A DNA stretch of 64,000 bases, from contig NC_088300.1 of assembly GCF_032854445.1 (NCBI RefSeq), positions 21,435,608 through 21,499,607 on the forward strand. Reading direction: 5' to 3'. The notes beneath the pieces are model-generated. The model made no database searches, was not told the DNA's origin, and was given only the letters and a program-made list of their open reading frames with translations. This document shows, piece by piece, positions 61,001 to 64,000 of the stretch. A program made the translations under genes and the position numbers. Numbering within the stretch: position 1 is the stretch's first letter; every line of letters begins with the position of its first letter. Source of the DNA: Liolophura sinensis. Its lineage: Eukaryota; Mollusca; Polyplacophora; Chitonida; Chitonidae.

Positions 61001-63318
61001 CCGCGGCGTAAAACAAAAATCTAATAAATCCAATCAAATACAGATTTTTATCCAAGCGAGACGTACAAACAATGTGTAAAATGCATAGAAGGTAAAAATT
61101 TAATTTTACCAAACATTCCACTTCTATTACTGATTTCAAGCGTGTAGCAATTTGTCATGTATCATACTGTCGTCACTATTCTGGTTTCACTTTCTCTGAT
61201 GTAGTATTTTATAATATAATAAAAGACTTACACGACAGTGTGATACTTAGGAAATAGTCACACGTATTATCCGTGAACTGACGGTCATCTATCCTGATCT
61301 TATCTTACACAGCCTATATGTGTCAATAAGTGGGAAAGAGTTTGAAATAAAAGCCAAAGGAAAAACATGAGCATATTTATAGGCCTTTTGCTGGGCATAG
61401 ATTACGTCAGAGGGACATTTTTCATCTATTCGTTTAGCGCTTGGCAAATTCTTACACCAATGTGGTCGCTGTGAGTTCAAGTCCAGCTCATGTTGGCTTC
61501 CTCTCCGGCCGAACGTGGGAAGGTCTGCCACCCACTGCGGATGGTCGTGGGTTTCCTCCGGGCTCTGCCCAGTTTCCTCCCACCATAATGCTGGACGACG
61601 TCGAATAAGTGAAATATTCTTGAGTACGGCGTAAAACACAATTCAGATAAATAAATAAATAAATAAACTACTTAAGATTTCCGCTCCCGGACACCAATTA
61701 AATCAGGATATATGTAAAGGAATCCCAAACGGACATAAATCACCTGTAATTCTGGCGGGAATATTGGATCCTGGGAAGGGTCGTACGGAGTGAACTCTTT
61801 GGGGTTGAACAATTTTGTGGAAATCTGAAATCAGAGTGATAACAATGGTTTGGTAGGTCTAAATACGTTAACGGTAGTACATGAACAGTAGAGTGAGTGA
61901 GTGAGTGCTTGGGGTTTAACGTCGTACTTAACAATGTTTCAGTCATATGACGACGAAGGAATCCTTAGTGTGCATGTAATGTGAAAACTTGTTGCAGGAC
62001 GGATTTCCACCGCTCTTTTATCCAGTGCTGCTTCACTGAGACCCCTTACCGAAGGCAAGTAACCCGCCCCGGCCGAGCCATTATACTGATAAGGGCCAAC
62101 CAGTCTTGCACTGTCCCCTTCCTGCTGAAGGCCAAGCGAGGAAGTTATAACTTCCTCTTTTAAGGCCTTAGGTGTGACTTGACCTTGGATTGACCCTGGA
62201 TCTACCGCCTCCCGAAGCGGACGCTGCACCAACTGTGGTATCTCGGACAATCACGAACAGAGATAAATCTGTCTAACTTTTATTCTTTTTTTTTTTTTAT
62301 GCAGGATTCTTTAAGAACTTCATGTAACAAGGAATTTATGCCATTCCAGTACTACTACAACGACAACTGATGTAAAGTAGACACTACAATTCAAAACCGC
62401 GAGCGATAGTGACGAACCGTTAGGAAAATTATAAACATATCAATCACGTTTAGTATGTATGTTACTGAAGTTAAAAGACTTACCCGCTCATCTTCATTTG
62501 CTTCGGTTCCACCTCGTTGGCAACAGTTCTCTCCCATCGGGCATTCCTTAATGTGAAACGGAATGAAGTAATGAATGCTTGGGGTTTAACATTTAACGTA
62601 AAACAGAGAATGTGTTAGGTATTTTACAGTTTATAACAAAGTACTGCCCTTAGTGAATGTGTGAAAGAACTGCCCTTACTGAAGGTGTAAAAGAACTGCC
62701 CTTAGTGAAGGTGTGAAAGTACTGCCCTTAGTGAAGGTGTAAAAGTACTGTTCTTGATGAAGGTATGAAAGTACTGCTCTTAGGGAACGAGTGAAAGAAC
62801 TGCCCTTAGTAAATGCGTGGAAGTACTGCCCTTAGTGAATGTGTGAAAGAACTGCCCTTAGTGAATATGTGAAAATACTGTTCTTAGTGAATATGTTAAA
62901 ATACTGTTCTTAGTGAAGGTGTGAAAGAACTGCCCTTACTGAAGGTGTGAAAGAACTGCCTTAGTGAATACGTGAAAGTACCGCATTTAGTGAAGGTGTG
63001 AAAGCAGTGCCGTTATTAACGGTATGGAGGTACTGTTCTTGATGAAGGTGTGAAAGTACTGCCTTTAGTGAAGGTATGAAGATACTGCCCTTTAACGAAG
63101 GTGTAAAAGTACGTACTTAGTAAAGGTGTAAAAGTACCGCCCTTAGTGAAGGTGTGGAGGGACTGGTGGAAGTGGGGAAACTTACCTAGCTCCATAGTGG
63201 TCTTAATGAATGTATGGATGTACAGACCCACATGAAAAGGACTTAAGAACACTGACCTTTGCGAAGGTTTTGAAACCATCTAGTATGGGTCTGTATCCTG
63301 TACAACGGCAAAGGTTTC
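38995..63318 (-). CDS. AOX: aldehyde-oxidase-like molybdo-flavoenzyme, 29 exons, 5' end outside window
   Basis: The exons total 3328 nt (about 1109 codons; the family has about 1330). In order: second 2Fe-2S segment ([10 protein letters not shown]), linker, FAD domain ([18 protein letters not shown]), and molybdenum-cofactor domains ([39 protein letters not shown], final KPWFVDL). Xanthine oxidoreductases carry glutamate after GGGFGGK (bovine Glu802); here it is isoleucine in GGAFGGKI, as in aldehyde oxidases, and the FFPGYR-type NAD-side motif is absent. The likely role is cytosolic oxidation of aldehydes or N-heterocycles with oxygen as acceptor. Exon phases agree at every junction except between 47606 and 45909, where about 75-80 residues are missing. 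The first roughly 145 residues lie past the right edge. It may be a broken gene or an assembly loss; the other exons look intact. Confidence 0.9.
39219..39386 (-). CDS. AOX: AOX-like exon with GIGEPP
   Basis: 168 nt, phase 0 at both ends. G-I-G-E-P-P carries the catalytic glutamate (bovine xanthine oxidase Glu1261). It continues with the C-terminal helix region ([24 protein letters not shown]). Confidence 0.93.
39801..39968 (-). CDS. AOX: AOX-like exon ([11 protein letters not shown] region)
   Basis: 168 nt, phase 0 at both ends. It encodes the [14 protein letters not shown] and [17 protein letters not shown] segment typical of the family. Its acceptor has a weak pyrimidine tract and lies about 30 bp from an (AT)n microsatellite. 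Confidence 0.92.
39999..40066. repeat. (AT)n(AC)n microsatellite
   Basis: About 30 AT repeats followed by a short AC run, in an AOX-like intron just upstream (minus strand) of the exon 39801-39968. Confidence 0.97.
40335..40512 (-). mobile_element. SINE family 1, 3'-half copy
   Basis: Reverse orientation: 'tttatttagttgattggtac', 'gccgtactcaagaatatttc', 'cagcattatggtggaagaaa' and 'cccacgaccatgcgcagtct'. Located in an AOX-like intron. Confidence 0.85.
41196..41282 (-). CDS. AOX: AOX-like exon ([14 protein letters not shown])
   Basis: 87 nt, phase 0 at both ends. [26 protein letters not shown]-type segment, strongly conserved in molybdo-flavoenzymes (cofactor domain II). Confidence 0.94.
41325..41450 (-). 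mobile_element. old SINE family 1 fragment
   Basis: A T-rich tail (tttacttatttatttttt) followed by a strongly diverged complement of the tail and body (gttttacgcggcaaactcga). Weak but in the expected order. Confidence 0.45.
41977..42091 (-). CDS. AOX: AOX-like exon ([11 protein letters not shown])
   Basis: 115 nt, completing a split arginine codon. It encodes [20 protein letters not shown], a family hallmark. Confidence 0.94.
42632..42684 (-). CDS. AOX: AOX-like exon (SLSATGFYR)
   Basis: 53 nt, ending in phase 2. SLSATGFYR contains the phenylalanine equivalent to bovine xanthine oxidase Phe1009, which lines the substrate pocket. Confidence 0.9.
42903..42990 (-). repeat. dispersed repeat B (inverted copy)
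   Basis: The complement reads like 47455-47545 and 49135-49240: 'ttgcaatttat', 'attctgcttaagc', 'atggtgctatggggcgtgta'. Unnamed interspersed repeat. Confidence 0.7.
43080..43154 (-). CDS. AOX: AOX-like exon ([10 protein letters not shown])
   Basis: 75 nt, phase 0 at both ends. [13 protein letters not shown] ... NPNGNWTDW aligns with the family's AACQTILKRLEP ... SWEDW region. Confidence 0.88.
43611..43739 (-). CDS. AOX: AOX-like exon ([15 protein letters not shown])
   Basis: 129 nt, phase 0 at both ends. [20 protein letters not shown] is a cofactor-domain signature; STSTETVPN is closer to aldehyde oxidases than to xanthine dehydrogenases (ETSTNTVPN). Confidence 0.94.
43812..43920 (+). mobile_element. 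SINE family 1, 3' fragment
   Basis: 'gggctctgcctggtttcctc', 'ccaccataatgctgaccgcc', 'gtgaaatatttttaaggacg', 'aaacaccaatcaaataaata'. A degraded reverse copy may follow at 43935-44020. Confidence 0.8.
44205..44290. mobile_element. V-SINE-like fragment
   Basis: 'tttatagtgctgcttcactg' and 'gaggccccacccggtcactc' match parts of the elements at 29317 and 61887 with many changes. Confidence 0.4.
44389..44484 (-). CDS. AOX: AOX-like exon ([14 protein letters not shown])
   Basis: 96 nt, phase 0 at both ends. [17 protein letters not shown] is the molybdopterin-binding GGxEMGQG motif. Confidence 0.95.
44994..45075 (-). CDS. AOX: AOX-like exon ([11 protein letters not shown])
   Basis: 82 nt, completing a split serine. 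[11 protein letters not shown] matches the family's EN-x-WKK(R/K)G start. The following [16 protein letters not shown] is diverged from both AOX and XDH. Confidence 0.88.
45212..45337. repeat. inverted repeat, about 40-bp arms
   Basis: The left arm (tcacttggtaagcatggcct attcatgaatatta) and the complement of the right arm at 45298-45337 agree over about 38 of 40 positions apart from scattered changes; the loop is about 46 bp. A small foldback or MITE in an AOX-like intron. Confidence 0.8.
45630..45712 (+). mobile_element. SINE family 1 tail fragment
   Basis: 'ctggccgccgtcatataagt', 'aaatattcttgagtccggcg', then an A-rich end. Confidence 0.65.
45764..45909 (-). CDS. AOX: AOX-like exon ([10 protein letters not shown])
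   Basis: 146 nt. [17 protein letters not shown] aligns with the family's V-R-x-x-N-(L/M)-Y-K-E segment, then [12 protein letters not shown]. Read in phase 0 at its start. It follows the position where an upstream exon is missing and cannot be spliced in frame to the exon 47606-47688. Confidence 0.9.
46070..46135 (+). mobile_element. SINE tail fragment
   Basis: 'ataatttcttgagtctggcg' then 'ttaaacaacatcc'. Tail only. Confidence 0.45.
46533..46877 (+). other. plus-strand open stretch of unknown nature
   Basis: A 114-codon open frame with fairly high complexity and GC above its surroundings. A good acceptor (gtttgtcttgcag, 46725) could start an exon reading [13 protein letters not shown] ... 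[13 protein letters not shown] to the TGA at 46877. No family was recognised. It may be a captured gene fragment or a piece of a mobile element. It lies inside the interval where the AOX-like exon is missing. Confidence 0.25.
46978..47145 (-). mobile_element. SINE family 1, diverged 3'-half copy
   Basis: 'tgtttatttacttatttgat', 'cgccacactcaagaattttt', 'gtgaaggaaaccggtcagga'. Strongly diverged. Confidence 0.65.
47455..47600 (+). repeat. dispersed repeat B with motif C
   Basis: 'taataaattgcatcactggc', 'aattctgtttaagccatggt', 'aggggcgtgtaattattgct', then 'cctgctctggttttactctc tatgatgt'. The same two blocks occur in the same order at 49135-49385. The right end stops only a few bases from the AOX-like donor at 47605. 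Confidence 0.7.
47606..47688 (-). CDS. AOX: AOX-like exon ([16 protein letters not shown])
   Basis: 83 nt, starting in phase 0 and ending in phase 2 at [28 protein letters not shown] resembles the aldehyde oxidase segment ILALDMEHYSNAGAS. The exon that should follow is missing. Confidence 0.9.
48150..48237 (-). CDS. AOX: AOX-like exon ([14 protein letters not shown])
   Basis: 88 nt, completing a split lysine. [15 protein letters not shown] ... [10 protein letters not shown] is a family signature. Acceptor CAAG is less usual. Confidence 0.94.
49135..49385 (+). repeat. dispersed repeat B with motif C
   Basis: 'taataaattgcaattaacat', 'attctgcttaagcaccccat', 'ggtgctatggggcgggtaat', then after about 80 bp 'cactgtcgtcgctgctctgg ttttactctttatgctgtg'. 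Fuller copy of the repeat at 47455. Confidence 0.7.
50047..50116 (-). CDS. AOX: AOX-like exon (GGAFGGKI)
   Basis: 70 nt. [20 protein letters not shown]: the Phe contacts the molybdenum site (bovine Phe798). The residue after the lysine, glutamate in xanthine oxidoreductases (Glu802), is isoleucine. This is the main evidence for aldehyde-oxidase-type specificity. Confidence 0.93.
50680..50743 (-). CDS. AOX: AOX-like exon ([13 protein letters not shown])
   Basis: 64 nt, ending in phase 1. [21 protein letters not shown] corresponds to the helix and strand just before the GGxFGGK loop. Confidence 0.85.
51208..51429 (-). CDS. AOX: AOX-like exon ([11 protein letters not shown])
   Basis: 222 nt, phase 0 at both ends. 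[18 protein letters not shown] includes the glutamine contacting the Mo=O ligand (bovine Gln767). YMETQS is closer to aldehyde oxidases. Confidence 0.95.
51741..51987. mobile_element. MITE-like element, family A copy 3
   Basis: Ends 'acactccaaatattaatgtg ttaatttt' and 'aaaattaacagataattttt taagagta' are near-complementary. Core as in copy 4 (ctgagcgatgctaaaatgca, ggaatctttatgctgaatta, tttagcatcactcagacaac). A TA flanks each end. Confidence 0.85.
52459..52578 (-). CDS. AOX: AOX-like exon ([15 protein letters not shown])
   Basis: 120 nt, phase 0 at both ends. [20 protein letters not shown] and [13 protein letters not shown] match the family's first cofactor-domain segment. Confidence 0.94.
53084..53256 (-). 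CDS. AOX: AOX-like exon (STKAHAKI)
   Basis: 173 nt, completing a split asparagine. [17 protein letters not shown] then [16 protein letters not shown]; start of the large molybdenum domain. Confidence 0.94.
53541..53748 (-). CDS. AOX: AOX-like exon (EDPIGR ... [12 protein letters not shown])
   Basis: 208 nt, ending in phase 1. [11 protein letters not shown] and [16 protein letters not shown] mark the linker from FAD domain to molybdenum domain. Confidence 0.93.
53865..53950 (+). repeat. dispersed motif C copy
   Basis: 'cacactgtcctcagtgctct ggttttagtcgctatgctct' resembles the motif at 47560, 49330, 23372 and 61165. Confidence 0.55.
54408..54570 (-). CDS. AOX: AOX-like exon ([20 protein letters not shown])
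   Basis: 163 nt. [17 protein letters not shown], then [20 protein letters not shown], the C-terminal end of the FAD domain. Confidence 0.92.
55086..55270 (-). CDS. AOX: AOX-like exon (SLSYGGIS)
   Basis: 185 nt, ending in phase 2. [20 protein letters not shown], then [21 protein letters not shown]-dehydrogenase-flavoprotein C-terminal domain. Confidence 0.92.
55772..55878 (-). CDS. AOX: AOX-like exon ([13 protein letters not shown])
   Basis: 107 nt. [15 protein letters not shown] then [13 protein letters not shown]. The FFPGYR-type motif of xanthine dehydrogenases is not present in this segment. Confidence 0.88.
56010..56218 (-). mobile_element. SINE family 1 copy
   Basis: Reverse orientation with tail (ttatttgtttatttgattgg), body (gccgccagcattatggcaga, cacgaccatccgtaggttgc) and part of the head (agctggatttgaactcacag). 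It lacks the distal head. Confidence 0.88.
56620..56713 (-). CDS. AOX: AOX-like exon ([15 protein letters not shown])
   Basis: 94 nt, ending in phase 1. [20 protein letters not shown] is the second FAD-binding segment. Confidence 0.94.
57056..57160. repeat. ATCGATATCG-rich palindromic repeat, partial copy
   Basis: 'ttagcatttaacccagaatt atcgat' followed by 'attcatttatcgatatcg' steps, resembling one end of the element at 59345-60712. Confidence 0.65.
57409..57485 (-). CDS. AOX: AOX-like exon ([12 protein letters not shown])
   Basis: 77 nt. [29 protein letters not shown] domain; matches the (W/R)FAGxQ(V/I)(K/R)(N/S)VA segment. Confidence 0.92.
57510..57640 (+). mobile_element. SINE family 1, diverged 3' fragment
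   Basis: 'catgggttttccccgcatct', 'aagttaaatattcttgagta', then 'gaccagtgaagtaaatcaat'. Confidence 0.6.
58011..58166 (-). CDS. AOX: AOX-like exon ([16 protein letters not shown])
   Basis: 156 nt. [22 protein letters not shown]-type, then [16 protein letters not shown] domain segment following the VxGNTxxG loop. Confidence 0.92.
58294..58561. mobile_element. MITE-like element, family A copy 4 (best preserved)
   Basis: 268 bp. The ends 'acactcaaaaaattaatctg ttaattt' and the complement of 'aaattaacagataatttttt gagtgt' agree over about 26 bp with one gap. 'taa' flanks both ends, which would fit a 3-bp target-site duplication as in PIF/Harbinger elements; TA alone is also possible. No coding capacity. 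Confidence 0.88.
59016..59157 (-). CDS. AOX: AOX-like exon (LVRGNTGLG)
   Basis: 142 nt, ending in phase 1. [19 protein letters not shown], then [13 protein letters not shown], the first FAD-binding loop. Confidence 0.94.
59806..60010 (+). other. exon-like stretch inside the foldback element
   Basis: Between an AG (ttatcccag) and a consensus donor (AAAG|GTAAGC) lie 205 nt open in one frame: [20 protein letters not shown], then [14 protein letters not shown] and [15 protein letters not shown] content and codon mix are higher than the flanks. It may be a captured exon of a host gene or part of the element's own protein. No family recognised. Confidence 0.35.
60213..60262 (+). mobile_element. 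SINE family 1 tail fragment
   Basis: 'gtgaaatattcttgagcaaa' followed by AAAT repeats. Confidence 0.6.
60773..61040 (+). mobile_element. SINE family 1, full-length copy
   Basis: Starts 'ggggcctccgtggctcagtt' (A box in TGGCTCAGTTGG), B-box-like 'gagtttaagtcg', full body, tail 'gaaatattcttgaccgcggc', ending 'caatcaaata'. It joins directly the duplicated segment 61041-61457. Best reference copy for the family here. Confidence 0.92.
61041..61457 (+). repeat. copy of the ~420-bp segment also at 22706 (inverted)
   Basis: Matches the complement of 22706-23123. It is flanked on the left by a full SINE and cut on the right by another SINE whose first part is missing. It contains dispersed motif C (catactgtcgtcactattctggtttcac region). 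Confidence 0.9.
61458..61668 (+). mobile_element. SINE family 1, copy lacking the tRNA-like head start
   Basis: Begins at 'caccaatgtggtcgctgtga', then B-box-like 'gagttcaagtcc', body and tail (gtgaaatattcttgagtacg), ending in AAAT repeats. Confidence 0.9.
61744..61824 (-). CDS. AOX: AOX-like exon ([21 protein letters not shown])
   Basis: 81 nt, phase 0 at both ends. The FNPxEFxPxDPxQ(D/E)PIFPPEL linker is almost diagnostic for the family. Confidence 0.95.
61887..62250 (-). mobile_element. V-SINE-like element, second copy
   Basis: Same family as 29317-29682: 'gtgcttggggtttaacgtcg', 'cagtcatatgacgacgaagg', 'aagttataacttcctctttt', and the complement of the tRNA-like head. Flanks 'catgaacagtaga' and 'cacgaacagagat' look like a decayed target-site duplication. 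Confidence 0.85.
62484..62546 (-). CDS. AOX: AOX-like exon ([13 protein letters not shown])
   Basis: 63 nt, phase 0 at both ends. The [13 protein letters not shown] linker with paired cysteines follows the iron-sulfur domains, as in the family. Confidence 0.9.
62640..63170. repeat. minisatellite, ~26-bp unit
   Basis: About 20 copies of a unit like 'gaactgcccttagtgaaggt gtgaaa', with variation at 'gaact'/'gtact'. Located in an AOX-like intron. A minus-strand frame with a T-F-T-K period results from the repeat and is not a gene. Confidence 0.92.
63257..63318 (-). CDS. AOX: AOX-like exon ([13 protein letters not shown])
   Basis: 62 nt. [19 protein letters not shown]: the C-x-C pair ligates the second 2Fe-2S cluster. 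First exon of the gene visible in the window; the preceding exon must end in phase 1 with a G. Confidence 0.95.
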
Positions 63319-64000
63319 CTGTGGGGACAGAGAACAAACCTTATATCACACTGGTGTATTATTGCTAGTGTATAGCCGAGCACTAGATTTGCTTGATCTG
63401 TCACGTTTATTTTCACACATGGGTAATGTCATGATATTATTAAATCACTGACTTAAACTTGTATTTTCTTATCAGTGTTTTACACTGAACAGAGAATATA
63501 GTCCCAATCAGATCGTACGAGAGCTGTCATGTTGATGAATTGAAGAAACTTACGAGGATTGAATGAAAACCCCGGAACCTCATGTGCTTCTTGACAAATG
63601 TGCTGAACCACACGTTATATGGATGAAATGAACTCTCAGTTACATCCTAAAAACCAGTGTTAAATGTTACATAATGTTATGTTCTTTGGCCGCGGAGCGA
63701 TTTCCACAGTTTTGAAGGCAGGGAGGTGCTAAGTACTAGATTAGACGAGGAACAGGGACAGCCTAGACCCCGGAAGGTCTGAGCCTTTAGATGCCCTCGG
63801 CGAGCTCTGGGTTAATTTTGGCCACTGGAGAACTCTGTAGTGGAGAAACGACGAACAACAGTTGATTCTTGAAAAAAAAAAATCGACGCGGCGTTCTTTT
63901 TCAAGAATCAACTGTTGTGAGTTGTTTCTCCTACTTAAACGTGTTTGTAGTAACGTAACGACTATCGATTCTTTTTCAAGAATCGCACAGTGTCATTTCA
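63319..64000. other. AOX-like upstream intron (no exon found)
   Basis: The expected QCGFCTPG exon was not found here. A stretch at 63553-63645 has AG and GT borders but neither phase nor sequence suits the enzyme. A hairpin lies at 63842-63931. Confidence 0.5.
63842..63931. repeat. long hairpin, 35-bp arms
   Basis: The left arm 'ggagaaacgacgaacaacag ttgattcttgaaaaa' is matched by the complement of the right arm (63897-63931) with about 4 mismatches; the loop is 20 bp. A further half-copy (attctttttcaagaatc) lies at 63969-63985. Confidence 0.88.

Noticed and set aside
63016-63279. Minus-strand frame of 87 codons with HTFTKG repeats
   Set aside because: It follows the 26-bp minisatellite and overlaps an AOX-like exon in another frame.
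63553-63645. Extra upstream AOX-like exon (93 nt between AG and GTAAGT)
   Set aside because: It ends in the wrong phase for the next exon, the two other frames have stops, and the residues do not resemble the QCGFCTPG region.

Overview
The window is animal nuclear DNA, most likely from a bivalve or other mollusc. Genes are split into short exons with GT/AG introns. Most of the rest is tRNA-derived SINEs whose tails read 'aatattcttgagtacggcgtaaaacaccaatcaaataaat', V-SINE-like elements, small inverted-repeat elements and long minisatellites. No prokaryotic, organellar or viral genes were seen. Species is inferred from repeat style and gene structure only.

Three genes can be supported. (1) Positions 9147-9371, minus strand: the first coding exon of a secreted cystine-knot hormone subunit resembling GPB5 (thyrostimulin beta). 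It has a signal peptide and the motif CWGRCDSSE; its remaining exons were not found. (2) Positions 27516-37876, plus strand: a five-exon gene that splices in frame to a 288-residue protein I do not recognise. Its second intron contains a 2.9-kb minisatellite with a 48-bp unit and higher-order structure. (3) Positions 38995-63318, minus strand: 29 exons of an aldehyde-oxidase-like molybdo-flavoenzyme (xanthine oxidase family), from the second half of the 2Fe-2S region to the stop codon. The first roughly 145 residues lie beyond the right edge. The exon or exons that should encode about 75-80 residues of the molybdenum-cofactor domain, including the AFRGFG segment, are absent between 45910 and 47605, and the two flanking exons are out of phase with each other.

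Layout: 1-1640 is unassigned sequence with a head-to-head SINE pair. 1695-5705 is a minisatellite of about 50 bp unit, split by a SINE with a target-site duplication. 5706-9146 is intergenic or GPB5 intron. 9372-27500 is repeat-rich, without a convincing gene. 27516-37876 is the novel plus-strand gene. 38995 to the right edge is the AOX-like gene, whose introns hold MITE-like elements, SINEs, a 1.37-kb element with inverted ATCGAT-rich ends around an exon-like stretch, a 26-bp minisatellite and an inverted duplicate of a segment also found at 22.7-23.1 kb. The plus-strand gene and the AOX-like gene converge, with stop codons 1.1 kb apart.

The genes show no obvious pathway link. The points most worth following are the missing catalytic exon, the unrecognised 288-residue protein, and the two minisatellites whose long open frames could be mistaken for genes.
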